Shown here: in pieces, positions 38,901 through 45,419 of the stretch
How positions within the stretch are numbered: the stretch's first letter is position 1
Layout: each line of letters begins with the position of its first letter
Assembly (NCBI RefSeq): GCF_000621725.1
Contig: NZ_JHXM01000012.1
Coordinates: forward strand, 62,001-126,000
Direction: 5' to 3'
DNA length: 64,000 nt
Origin: Xylanibacter brevis ATCC 19188
GTDB taxonomy: Bacteria > Bacteroidota > Bacteroidia > Bacteroidales > Bacteroidaceae
Made by a program: the position numbers and the translations under genes
The notes under the pieces: generated by a model
Told to the model about the DNA's origin: nothing
The model's database searches: none
Seen by the model: the letters and a program-made list of their open reading frames with translations, nothing else

Positions 38901-40513
38901 CTGTGGATTACAACGCCACCGTCTATCTGAACGGTAGGCGCATCGGCACACACAAGGGTGGTTTCACCAACTTCTCGTACGACATCACCAATTATCTGAA
39001 AGAAGGTGCCAACACCCTCGTGGTGAAAGTGCTCGACCCCACCGACATCAGCAACCAGCCCGTGGGCAAGCAGCGCATCAACAGCGAATCTACCACCATC
39101 TGGTACACCCCCTGCTCAGGTATCTGGCAGACCGTGTGGCTGGAGCCCGTCAACTCGAAGAACATCTATAACATACGCATCACGCCCGATGTGGACAACA
39201 GCCGCTTCGACCTGAGCATCACCCTGGACAGACCCACCGAGAGCGACCAGGTGAAAGTGCTGCTGAAGAAGGGCGACACCGTCATCAGCGAGCAGACAGC
39301 AAATGCATCTCAGAAGGTGAGCTGCCAGTTGGACGCACAGTCGTGCAAGCTGTGGACACCCTACCACCCCAACCTCTACGACCTGGAGGTCATCTACCTG
39401 AGCAACGGTCAGGAGGTGGACCGCGTGAAGAGCTATGCAGCCCTGCGCAAGATCTCTTATGGTAAGGACGAGAACGGCTACTGGCGCCTGATGCTCAACA
39501 ACGAGCCCCTGTTCCACCTCGGTCCCCTGGATCAAGGCTACTGGCCCGACGGCATCTTCACCGCTCCCACCGACGAAGCCCTGGTTTACGACATCAAGAA
39601 GACCAAGGAGTGGGGCTTCAACATGATTCGTAAGCACATGAAGGTAGAGCCAGCCCGCTGGTACTACCACTGCGACCGCCTCGGTCTGATGGTATGGCAG
39701 GACATGCCCTCTACCTTCGGCAGCAACGAGCGCTGGATTGACCGCGAGTGGTACGAGGGCGACGGCACTGTATCTACCGCTGTAGAGAGCACCTATAAGA
39801 ACGAGTGGAAGAGCATCATCGACCAGTGCTACAACAGTCCCTCTATCGTGGTGTGGACCCCCTTCAACGAGAGCTGGGGTCAGTTCAAGACCAAGGCCAT
39901 CTGTGACTACACCCGCGAGCTGGATCCCACCCGTGTCATCAACCCCGCCTCGGGTGGTAACCACCACAAGGGTGCCGGCGACATGGTTGACCTCCACTGC
40001 TACGTGGATCCCTACATCAACTTCTGCGATCCCGAGAAGCCACTGGTGCTGGGCGAGTATGGCGGTCTGGGCCTCAACGTGGAGGGTCACCGCTGGTACG
40101 AGAAGTTTGCCACCACCTATAACGACAACGGAAGCGTCGAGGGTGTGACCAGCCGCTACGAGCACTATGCCGACATCGTCACCCGTCTGGGTCAAGGCAT
40201 CACGTACGAGGACAACAAGACCTGCTTTGCAGCTGCTGTCTATACACAGACCACCGACGTAGAGACCGAGGTCAACGGACTGATGACTTACGACCGTGCG
40301 GTGATTAAGGTTGTCGAGGACCGCATCAAGGCTGCCAACGAGAAGATGATCAACACCAACTCATCGCCTGCCGGCATCACTGCGCCCCATGCAGCTGTCT
40401 CTGCACAAGACACCATCTACAACAGCCTGGGCATGAAGGTCAATAGCCCCGTAGCTGGCCTGAACGTCCTGCGCCGTGCCAACGGACAGACCTATAAGTT
40501 TATGCATAAATAA
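35996..40513 (+). CDS. Fusion of glutaminase-A-like protein and GH2 glycoside hydrolase
   Basis: The 1505-residue protein has a signal peptide (to about residue 22). Residues 23-860 repeat the architecture of the 835-residue paralogue at 23081 (LRLPSVPLFTNDPYFSFWSP, CTDDFAGHWAHNANLS, SVIGGHWMKVLMDK). Where the paralogue stops, this one continues into a complete GH2 enzyme (about 890-1440): YPRPQFERKDWQNLNGLWDY, LWYKREFTIPAGW, acid/base WTPFNESWGQ (Glu1292) and nucleophile VLGEYGGLGL (Glu1354). A tail IYNSLGMKV...GLNVLRRANG ends it. GH2 covers beta-galactosidases, beta-glucuronidases, beta-mannosidases and others. The fusion suggests that the unknown activity of the first half acts on the same substrate. 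A 236-bp gap with a gene remnant separates it from the operon. Confidence 0.88.
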   Translation: MIKLRNVLTATCLLLTAASAQSQTADDFVPYQETALRLPSVPLFTNDPYFSFWSPFDRLNDGTTRHWSDAEKAMDGILRVDGKAYRFMGKQREYVLSAIAPMTKADKGWTGKVSYETQSGTAWTAASFDDASWKTQESAWGTPGEYPHVRNNWTSENSDIYVRRTVSLTADDLQKELWVQFSHDDIFELYINGTRVIQTGETWIQGELHKLTATEQALLHEGDNIIAAHCHNTKGGAYIDFGLFENVKKTNEATIKATQKRCNVLATSTYYTFTCGPVELDLVFTAPMVMDDLDLISVPVNYLSYQVRATDGNTHDVQFYFATSPQLTVNESSQETTSSIVTENGIQYIKSGSVAQKILGRVGDLITIDWGYLYIPAINGQVSVADGLNMENNFIQNGKLLPYSGTQNSTDPASMPALAYMKDLGSVKTASSYMMIGYDEIKDMRYMDVDYPGYWARDGKTIFQAFEEMNQNYRSIMDRCKAQDKTIYDDGLAAGNVKYAELLSGSYRHVLAAHKLFQDNKGQLLYFSKENNSNGCVNTVDLTYPEAPLFLCYNTDLQKAMIRSILDYCRSNRWGFSNFAAHDLGTYPHANGQVYSITHPDAGGGFAGNMPIEESGNILTLVAAICRIDGNTSWLSRADIIMLRKWANYLRDNGQDPSNQLCTDDFAGHWAHNANLSLKAIFGVAAYAEIARLAGYKESDWKPYAEKARQMAQIWEVDARDGDHYKLAFDRGNTWSIKYNLVWDKLWGLNMFSPDVMRREIKYYLTKQNTYGLPLDSREAYTKSDWVMWAAPMAPDTETFLQFADRVYKYANETPTRWPLSDWYWTNGNGSARGFRARSVIGGHWMKVLMDKIAPKPAAQGEWKPVKGGLQSVFTKDVNAANPLPEYPRPQFERKDWQNLNGLWDYAITKTNASQPADFDGKILVPYPIESSLSGVKRQLDADEALWYKREFTIPAGWNGKNIRLNFGAVDYNATVYLNGRRIGTHKGGFTNFSYDITNYLKEGANTLVVKVLDPTDISNQPVGKQRINSESTTIWYTPCSGIWQTVWLEPVNSKNIYNIRITPDVDNSRFDLSITLDRPTESDQVKVLLKKGDTVISEQTANASQKVSCQLDAQSCKLWTPYHPNLYDLEVIYLSNGQEVDRVKSYAALRKISYGKDENGYWRLMLNNEPLFHLGPLDQGYWPDGIFTAPTDEALVYDIKKTKEWGFNMIRKHMKVEPARWYYHCDRLGLMVWQDMPSTFGSNERWIDREWYEGDGTVSTAVESTYKNEWKSIIDQCYNSPSIVVWTPFNESWGQFKTKAICDYTRELDPTRVINPASGGNHHKGAGDMVDLHCYVDPYINFCDPEKPLVLGEYGGLGLNVEGHRWYEKFATTYNDNGSVEGVTSRYEHYADIVTRLGQGITYEDNKTCFAAAVYTQTTDVETEVNGLMTYDRAVIKVVEDRIKAANEKMINTNSSPAGITAPHAAVSAQDTIYNSLGMKVNSPVAGLNVLRRANGQTYKFMHK

Positions 40514-40557
40514 TGTGTCAGGAGCCGAAAAGTCGCACATTTAAACACTTTTAATAG

Positions 40558-40608
40558 AAATTGCTTGCAAGTTTGCGAATTGTTTCGTTAATTTGCAAGC
40601 AATTTTTT
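40558..40608 (+). terminator. Hairpin terminator closing the PUL
   Basis: Perfect 13-bp arms (40558-40570 and 40593-40605; AAATTGCTTGCAA) with a 22-nt loop, followed by TTT. It lies between the GH2 fusion and the SIMPL gene. Confidence 0.7.
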
Positions 40609-40621
40609 AATACAACTAACT

Positions 40622-41308
40622 ATGAACAGAATTAAAGAATCTCTTATCCTGGCTGTAGGTATCATCGTGCTGGGATTGTGCATCAAGTCTGGCATTAACA
40701 CTTTTGCCAATAAAGACCGCAAGGTCACCGTGAAAGGACTGGCCGAACGCGAGGTGAATGCCGACAAGGTAACGTGGAGCATCTCGACCAAGGAGACGGG
40801 CAACGACCTGCCTGCCCTCTATGAGCGCATCAATGTGCAGACAGACAAGATCAAGGCTTTCCTCAAGGCCAACGGCATCGGCGAGCAAGAGATTACTGTC
40901 AACGCACCTACTGTGACCGACCTGGAAGCTCGCGAATGGGGCGACAACCAGAAGAACTTCCGCTATATCATCAACACCACCGTCACCGTGGCTACCAACA
41001 AGGTGAAAGAGGTGAACCAGACCATCTACAAGCAGGGTGAACTGCTGAAGCAGGGCGTGGCCATAGACAGCAGCTACCCCAACTACGAGTATGCTTCGTT
41101 CCAGCAGATGAAACCCGAGATGATGGCCGAGGCTATCAAGAACGCCCAGAAGACGGCCGAGCAGTTTGCCGAGGCCAGCGATGCAGAGCTTGGCCACATC
41201 CAGACCGCCGGCCAGGGACAGTTTGAGATAGAAGACCGCGACCAGAACACGCCTTACATCAAGAAGCTGCGCGTGGTGACCACCATCACCTACTCTCTCG
41301 ACGACTAA
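40622..41308 (+). CDS. SIMPL-domain (DUF541) protein
   Basis: The 228-residue product has an N-terminal membrane anchor or uncleaved signal (about 8-25, [17 protein letters not shown]). The SIMPL domain follows, with [20 protein letters not shown] at its start and [11 protein letters not shown] at its end. Family members are periplasmic or outer-surface proteins forming oligomeric rings. Their biochemical role is poorly defined. It is 32 bp ahead of a small lipoprotein gene, likely one transcript ending at the terminator at 41839. It is housekeeping rather than part of the PUL. Confidence 0.85.
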   Translation: MNRIKESLILAVGIIVLGLCIKSGINTFANKDRKVTVKGLAEREVNADKVTWSISTKETGNDLPALYERINVQTDKIKAFLKANGIGEQEITVNAPTVTDLEAREWGDNQKNFRYIINTTVTVATNKVKEVNQTIYKQGELLKQGVAIDSSYPNYEYASFQQMKPEMMAEAIKNAQKTAEQFAEASDAELGHIQTAGQGQFEIEDRDQNTPYIKKLRVVTTITYSLDD

Positions 41309-41340
41309 TTATTCTAAAACACAAATAAGTAACCCACGAA

Positions 41341-41811
41341 ATGAAAAAACTACTTTTTGCTGGCGCAGCACTGCTGATGCTCTGTGCCTGTGGCGAACGA
41401 GAATATATGGCCTACGAAGGTCTGCCGCTCGACATGCCCACCTCTCAGTTTGTAGATTCCCTGAAAGCCCGCGGCCTGGTCATCGACACAGCCAACACCG
41501 ATGGTGTGGTCATCAGCCTGGTGAAGCCCGACTCTAAGGCCTACAACCTGTCTATCCAGAACAACAACGACACCATCCTGGTAATTCAGGAAACCTTCAG
41601 TGCCACCACCAACGACAGCACCCGCCAGCTGTGGCAGCAGAAGCGCGACCAATATGCTGAGCTCTACGGCATGCCCGACTACAAGAGCAAGGGCGAGGAT
41701 CGCAAAGAGGCCGTCTGGAAGGGCGACAAGGGGCAGCTGGTCATCAGCCTGGCCAACACCTACACGCCCACGCTGACCGTCTTCTTCGATACAAGACTGG
41801 AAGAGCGCTAA
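41341..41811 (+). CDS. Hypothetical small lipoprotein
   Basis: The 156-residue protein has lipobox LLMLCAC (Cys17). The mature part (YEGLPLDMPTSQFVDSLKAR...VFFDTRLEE) is a compact alpha/beta sequence with no catalytic motif I recognise. It follows the SIMPL gene closely and probably shares its transcript. It may be a periplasmic or outer-membrane accessory protein. Confidence 0.7.
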   Translation: MKKLLFAGAALLMLCACGEREYMAYEGLPLDMPTSQFVDSLKARGLVIDTANTDGVVISLVKPDSKAYNLSIQNNNDTILVIQETFSATTNDSTRQLWQQKRDQYAELYGMPDYKSKGEDRKEAVWKGDKGQLVISLANTYTPTLTVFFDTRLEER

Positions 41812-41838
41812 CAAAACAGAACGCGTGTTATAACACCA

Positions 41839-41876
41839 AAAGCCCCGCACTGGAGTCTATCACAGTGCGGGGCTTT
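41839..41876. terminator. Strong bidirectional hairpin terminator
   Basis: Perfect 14-bp GC-rich arms (41839-41852 and 41863-41876; AAAGCCCCGCACTG) with a 10-nt loop. The A and T ends let it serve both the lipoprotein transcript and the converging minus-strand cassette. Confidence 0.9.
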
Positions 41877-41902
41877 ACTATATAGAAACGTGCAATTGAG
41901 CT

Positions 41903-42124
41903 TTATTTGCTTTTATCGCACATCAGTTCGTAGATATATGCCGGGCCATTCACATAGAGTTCACCTTCTTCATCCTGGATAACGGGCATCAGATTAGAAT
42001 TGTAAACACGCTCCATTGCCTCTTCTACAGAGCATCCAGTATCCTCTATAACATACTTAACCAATTCACTAAGAACATAATTGATTAAATAGGTTGCCGT
42101 TTGATGATGAGTAGGTTCTGTCAT
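41903..42124 (-). CDS. Small protein of a DUF3791/DUF3990-type cassette
   Basis: The 73-residue acidic protein (MTEPTHHQTATYLINYVL...NGPAYIYELM) resembles the third small protein that accompanies DUF3791 and DUF3990 genes in Bacteroidales. Its start codon overlaps (ATGA) the stop of the collapsed middle gene, so it was part of a tightly coupled three-gene operon. No enzymatic motif is seen. A role in a toxin-antitoxin-like cassette is inferred from context. Confidence 0.65.
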   Translation of the reverse strand: MTEPTHHQTATYLINYVLSELVKYVIEDTGCSVEEAMERVYNSNLMPVIQDEEGELYVNGPAYIYELMCDKSK

Positions 42125-42185
42125 ACGTTTTCTACTTTAATTTTATTAAGATAGCCTAATGCACGGTCCCGTGATAAAGTATCAT
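42121..42185 (-). pseudogene. Collapsed DUF3990 gene
   Basis: Between the two small genes 65 bp remain of a gene usually 450-500 bp long. The 5' end reads MILYHGT, the typical DUF3990 start, and overlaps the DUF3791 stop (ATGA). The 3' end, in another frame, reads DRALGYLNKIKVENV, matching the 'TERAIAYL' ending of the family, and its stop overlaps the next start. An internal deletion removed the core and shifted the frame. DUF3990 proteins resemble ADP-ribosyltransferase-fold toxins, so loss of the toxin with its partners kept is the simplest reading. Confidence 0.7.
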
Positions 42186-42397
42186 GCCAGTATCCCTCCG
42201 TTCTTTTGGCAGATGATAAGTACGTCATCAATTGTCTCATCCATTGACTGCAGGTGTTCTACATCATAGAATTCAATAAGGAATGCTAATCCCTTATGCT
42301 CATGCAGATAGCGGAAAGCAGCTTGTCGTGTCATAGAAAAACGCTGTCCGAAAGCCTGTATACATGCAGTTAGAAATGGAATCTGATACTTACTCAT
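42182..42397 (-). CDS. DUF3791 family small protein
   Basis: The 71-residue protein (MSKYQIPFLTACIQAFGQRF...LQSMDETIDDVLIICQKNGG) matches the size and pattern of DUF3791, which is normally the first gene of a DUF3791-DUF3990 pair. It is the promoter-proximal gene of the cassette. Its stop overlaps the residual DUF3990 start. Family role is unproven; an antitoxin or regulator role has been inferred from gene order. Confidence 0.75.
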   Translation of the reverse strand: MSKYQIPFLTACIQAFGQRFSMTRQAAFRYLHEHKGLAFLIEFYDVEHLQSMDETIDDVLIICQKNGGILA

Positions 42398-42423
42398 ATT
42401 GCCGTTCTTTATATATTATGACG

Positions 42424-42431
42424 CAAAGATA
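42424..42431 (-). promoter_or_regulatory. -7 element of the DUF3791 cassette
   Basis: TATCTTTG on the minus strand, exact match to TAnnTTTG, 27 bp before the start codon. Confidence 0.6.
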
Positions 42432-42555
42432 GTAAAAATAACATAAACTGTTTACATTTTATCTAAAAAAATAGGGATCAGCTATAGTTTTACAATTTCA
42501 GAATAATTATTATTCGTAGCGAGTAAATATGCATATAAGAGCACCTTTATTTGTT

Positions 42556-42613
42556 AAAATTGCACTACAATAGTGCAATTTTTATATAATTTCTGCACTA
42601 CTTTAGTGCAATT
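42556..42613 (+). repeat. Operator-like double palindrome, copy 1
   Basis: A 58-bp segment holds two palindromes: ATTGCACTA-N3-TAGTGCAAT and TGCACTA-N3-TAGTGCA, with dyad centres 33 bp apart. It occupies the place of the -33 element of the ATPase promoter, and a second copy (56/58 identical) lies behind the gene at 43876. The arrangement suits a repressor binding on one face of the DNA. Confidence 0.8.
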
Positions 42614-42617
42614 ATAC

Positions 42618-42625
42618 TATATTTG
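42618..42625 (+). promoter_or_regulatory. -7 element of the AAA ATPase gene
   Basis: TATATTTG matches TAnnTTTG, 5 bp after the double palindrome and 27 bp before the ATG at 42653. Confidence 0.65.
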
Positions 42626-42652
42626 CAGTCAAATAATAAAGAAATAACGCTT

Positions 42653-43825
42653 ATGGACATCACGCTCATTGAATTTATGGAAGGCCAGTTGAAGCAAACC
42701 ACTTCAACCTTTCACCGCTATATGTTTGACCAAATTAGCTGGGATTCGAGGATGTTTGGACTTGTTGGACCACGTGGTATAGGTAAATCCACAATGATCC
42801 TGCAGTATATCAAGGAGCACAGGGATTCAAGAAACATACTGTATATAAGTGCAGACCACTTATATTTTTCATCACACAATCTCGTTGACACTGTGGATGA
42901 GTTTATTAAAGAAGGTGGCGAGCAAATATTTATAGACGAGATACATAAGTATGAAAACTGGTCGCGCGAGTTAAAACAGATATACGATTCACATCCAGAT
43001 GTAAAGATCGGCTTCACAGGTTCATCGGTACTCGATATATATAAAGGCTTTTCTGACTTAAGCCGCAGAGCACCAATCTTTATGATGCAAGGCCTATCGT
43101 TCAGAGAGTATCTTAAACTGTTTCACAACATAGACGCTTCTATTTATACATTAGAAGACGTCTTGGCGTTGAAGGCAGTTGTAGCCGATGTCAATCATCC
43201 GCTGCCATTGTTCCGCGACTATCTGAAGAGGGGTTATTATCCCTTCTCCAGTGATTCTGACTTTGAGTTGAAACTTCGTCAAGTTATCAACCAAACGATG
43301 GAGGTTGACATACCGCAATTTGCCAACATGACTGCCTCTACAGGTAGAAAGCTGAAGAAACTTTTATCTGTTATTGCCCAAAGTGTGCCTTTCAAACCAG
43401 TCATGGATTCATTATCGACAGTAGTTGGTGTGAGCCGAAATATATTACCAGACTATTTCCTTTATATGGAACAGGCTGGTATGATTGGCCAGCTGCGTGA
43501 TGACACTGGTGGCATCAGAGGAATTGGAAAAGTCGAGAAAGTATATCTAGACAACCCTAACATCGCATACCTATTAGGAGGACCGACCACTGATATTGGC
43601 AACATCCGCGAAACATTCTTCTACAACCAGATGCGTATCGTTTCAGATGTCATCAGTTCACGCATCAGCGACTTTGAGATAGATGGAAAGACACTTGAGG
43701 TAGGCGGAAAGAATAAGGGTAAGAAACAAATAACCACTGCCAAAGAAGGCTATATTGTGAAAGACGATATTGAATTCGGCTCAGGCAACATTATCCCCCT
43801 TTGGGCCTTCGGGTTGATGTATTAA
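42653..43825 (+). CDS. AAA-family ATPase (AAA_14/DUF4143 type)
   Basis: I chose the ATG at 42653 (MDITLIEF, 390 residues) rather than a TTG 30 bp upstream that falls within the -7 element. Walker A is GPRGIGKST (39-47), Walker B QIFIDEIH (about 91-98), and the sensor segment IGFTGSS. A DUF4143-like C-terminal half includes SRNILPDYFLYMEQAGMI and a PD-(D/E)XK-like end with EIDGKTLEVGGKNKGKKQI. These ATPases are abundant in Bacteroidetes and their role is undefined. It lies alone between two copies of a palindromic repeat, which hints at mobility or at loss of a tandem paralogue. Confidence 0.85.
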   Translation: MDITLIEFMEGQLKQTTSTFHRYMFDQISWDSRMFGLVGPRGIGKSTMILQYIKEHRDSRNILYISADHLYFSSHNLVDTVDEFIKEGGEQIFIDEIHKYENWSRELKQIYDSHPDVKIGFTGSSVLDIYKGFSDLSRRAPIFMMQGLSFREYLKLFHNIDASIYTLEDVLALKAVVADVNHPLPLFRDYLKRGYYPFSSDSDFELKLRQVINQTMEVDIPQFANMTASTGRKLKKLLSVIAQSVPFKPVMDSLSTVVGVSRNILPDYFLYMEQAGMIGQLRDDTGGIRGIGKVEKVYLDNPNIAYLLGGPTTDIGNIRETFFYNQMRIVSDVISSRISDFEIDGKTLEVGGKNKGKKQITTAKEGYIVKDDIEFGSGNIIPLWAFGLMY

Positions 43826-43875
43826 TGTAAAAATGGAATAACGATTGAAGATTTGTCCATCGTCCCTCCTATATC

Positions 43876-43933
43876 AAAATTGCACTACAATAGTGCAATT
43901 TTGATATGATTTCTGCACTACTTTAGTGCAATT
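43876..43933 (+). repeat. Operator-like double palindrome, copy 2
   Basis: The same 58-bp segment as at 42556 with two mismatches (TTGATATGAT for TTTATATAAT in the middle). Here no -7 element or gene follows, so it is either the remnant promoter of a deleted paralogue or one end of a duplicated unit. Confidence 0.8.
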
Positions 43934-43949
43934 TAACAAAGAACATGAA

Positions 43950-43998
43950 GACAGGTAGTTGAACGAAACCCGCAATCAGTTTCATTCAACTACCTGTC
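43950..43998. repeat. Long imperfect hairpin
   Basis: Perfect 14-bp arms (43950-43963 and 43985-43998; GACAGGTAGTTGAA) continue into an inner GAAAC/GTTTC stem. It could end transcripts coming from the ATPase gene, although no T run follows. Beside it, minus-strand 44004-44075 reads as a short stop-to-stop peptide (LTEEEIDFIIRSVCRFARR), perhaps another gene end. Confidence 0.6.
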
Positions 43999-44113
43999 AC
44001 CAATTACGTAGTTCTTCGACGAGCGAAGCGGCAGACCGAGCGGATGATGAAGTCGATCTCTTCTTCCGTCAGGCTTCAGATGTCACTCACCGTGTCATCA
44101 GACCATATAACAC

Positions 44114-44142
44114 TTGTGTCACGGAACTAGGTACATGACAAA
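44114..44142. repeat. Dispersed palindrome, copy A (imperfect)
   Basis: TTGTGTCA (44114-44121) and TGACAAAT flank GGAACTAGGTAC. Related copies lie at 44610, 44698 and 45420. It lies just upstream of the antitoxin promoter. Confidence 0.5.
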
Positions 44143-44163
44143 TTCTGTTTTTCCATATATTAT

Positions 44164-44194
44164 TTTGGATTTTCAGATTTTATTTCTATTTTTG
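44164..44194 (+). promoter_or_regulatory. Full promoter of the toxin-antitoxin remnant
   Basis: TTTG (44164-44167), exactly 19 nt, TATTTTTG (44187-44194). The antitoxin ATG follows 22 nt later. Confidence 0.85.
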
Positions 44195-44215
44195 CATCGA
44201 GAAAAATATTATGAT

Positions 44216-44464
44216 ATGACATCAATACAGATGAACGCCGAACTGCTCCGAAATATGAGCATCATAGCAGAGGACGAAAATCTGCTGAAGCGTGCAGCCA
44301 AATATCTGCGCAAACTTGTCGCTGAGAAACAGGCAGATTCTACGCTCATGACGAAGGAGGATTTCTTTGCTCGAGTAGATGAGGCAGAGAAAGAAATCGC
44401 TGAGGGTAAAGGTATCACCTTTACAAATAAAGACGACATGAATGCTTGGCTAAATTCGCTCTGA
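44216..44464 (+). CDS. Antitoxin of a YoeB/Txe-type toxin-antitoxin pair
   Basis: I start at the ATG 44216 (82 residues, MTSIQMNAELLRNMSIIAED...NKDDMNAWLNSL), because the longer frame upstream runs through the promoter. The N-terminal helix-rich half and the acidic C-terminal half (MTKEDFFARVDEAEKEIAEG) suit antitoxins that bind RelE/YoeB-type RNases. Its stop overlaps the toxin start by one base (TGATG). It is intact while its toxin is broken, so it now has no local partner and could only act on related toxins elsewhere. Confidence 0.75.
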   Translation: MTSIQMNAELLRNMSIIAEDENLLKRAAKYLRKLVAEKQADSTLMTKEDFFARVDEAEKEIAEGKGITFTNKDDMNAWLNSL

Positions 44465-44597
44465 TGAAATACGCTGTAAGCCAGAGAATCGTTGGAGCCG
44501 ACAAATCACCAAGAAACATCGTTTGGTGTATCGCATCTTCGAGACCGAAGTTTACGTAGATGTTCTTTCTGCTTATGGGCATTACGATGACAAGTGA
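44464..44597 (+). pseudogene. Collapsed YoeB/Txe family toxin
   Basis: The start codon is kept in the TGATG overlap (MKYAV...), typical of YoeB. The frame then shifts and 41 codons (44475-44597, another frame) encode the family C-terminus: WSRQITKKHRLVYRIF, then VDVLSAYGHYDDK. An intact YoeB is about 85-90 residues, so about half the gene, including the central part, has been deleted. The C-terminal catalytic region survives but lacks an in-frame start. No toxic product is expected. Confidence 0.8.
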
Positions 44598-44609
44598 TTG
44601 ATTATTCAT

Positions 44610-44640
44610 AGTATGTCAGGTATAAGGTACCTGACATACT
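44610..44640. repeat. Dispersed palindrome, copy B
   Basis: Perfect 13-bp arms (44610-44622 and 44628-44640; AGTATGTCAGGTA) around TAAGG. It can act as terminator of the toxin remnant or as an operator for the -7 element 4 bp downstream. Confidence 0.7.
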
Positions 44641-44643
44641 TTG

Positions 44644-44651
44644 TACCTTTG
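44644..44651 (+). promoter_or_regulatory. Orphan -7 element behind palindrome B
   Basis: TACCTTTG matches TAnnTTTG. A short leader ends at an ATG (44687) whose frame runs into palindrome C and leads nowhere, suggesting that the promoter and start of a lost gene were left behind. Confidence 0.5.
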
Positions 44652-44697
44652 CCCCAATAATTACAATACTTTAAGATTTTAAGGATATGGCACAGAG

Positions 44698-44726
44698 TTG
44701 TGTCAGGAACCTGGTACATGACACAC
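44698..44726. repeat. Dispersed palindrome, copy C
   Basis: TGTGTCA (44699-44705) and TGACACA (44719-44725) enclose GGAACCTGGTACA. UvrD-like coding sequence starts exactly at its right edge. Confidence 0.6.
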
Positions 44727-45374
44727 ACGGTCTTTGTGGTAGGTCTCGAAGAGAATATCTTCCCTTCACCCATGTGTACCGACTCCATGCGTGCCCTCGA
44801 AGAAGAGCGTCGCTTGCTCTATGTTGCCATCACCCGTGCCGAGAAGCATTGCATCCTCACCTGCGCACAGAACCGTTTCCGTTTCGGACGTGTGGAGTAC
44901 GACACCCCCTCACGTTTCATTCGCGATATCGACCCCTCGTTGCTCTATGTCGATTCCGCCAAGGAAGTGCCCGAGCGCGACTACGGCACCAGTCGTTTGC
45001 CGTGGACCCAGAATCCCCGTCCCGTGGCGTCGCAGTTCAAGGCCGACCCCATGCCCCGCCAGGTGGCACCCCGCAGACCGGAGCCTGCCGTGGATCCCTT
45101 CTCCGACAGCTTCAAGAAACGGCTCGTCAGGGAGAGTGGGGGACGCTTCAAACCCGTGCGTGCGCAAGTCCCGGCTATGTCCTCAGCCCCAGTCCCTGCC
45201 TCTTCGTCTGCCGCCCTTCGCGAAGGCAACGTCATCGAGCATCAGCGCTTCGGCATAGGTACCGTCGTCAAGGTAGAGGGAAGTGGTGAGAACGAGAAGG
45301 CCACCGTTCAGTTCCGCAATCTCGGCACCAAGCAGCTCCTCCTTAAGTTTGCCAAGTTCAAGATTATCTCGTAA
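44718..45374 (+). pseudogene. C-terminal fragment of a UvrD/PcrA-type DNA helicase
   Basis: From base 44724 the frame encodes the end of a UvrD/PcrA helicase: TVFVVGLEENIFPSPM, motif VI LLYVAITRAEKHC, a flexible linker, and the complete C-terminal Tudor-like domain (EHQRFGIGTVVKVEGSG...LLLKFAKFKIIS). Motifs I to V (over 500 residues) are missing. The break lies at palindrome C, and palindrome D lies 45 bp behind the stop. An in-frame ATG within palindrome C (44718) would permit a 218-residue product, but without ATPase core. It is probably a relocated gene fragment; an intact uvrD is expected elsewhere. Confidence 0.85.
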
Positions 45375-45419
45375 AATTGGCAATTCATTTGGAAAACGAC
45401 TAAATAACTGCAATACAAA

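Noticed and set aside
42623..42652. TTG start ten codons upstream of the AAA ATPase ATG
   Set aside because: It lies in the -7 element; the ATG at 42653 is better placed.
44004..44075. Peptide LTEEEIDFIIRSVCRFARR on the minus strand as a gene end
   Set aside because: Only 23 codons bounded by stops, with no recognisable family. It may be a gene remnant but cannot be supported.
44687..45289. 200-codon frame overlapping the helicase fragment
   Set aside because: Starts at an orphan ATG and is out of frame with the clear UvrD-type sequence; its Arg-rich composition is typical of a frame shadow.
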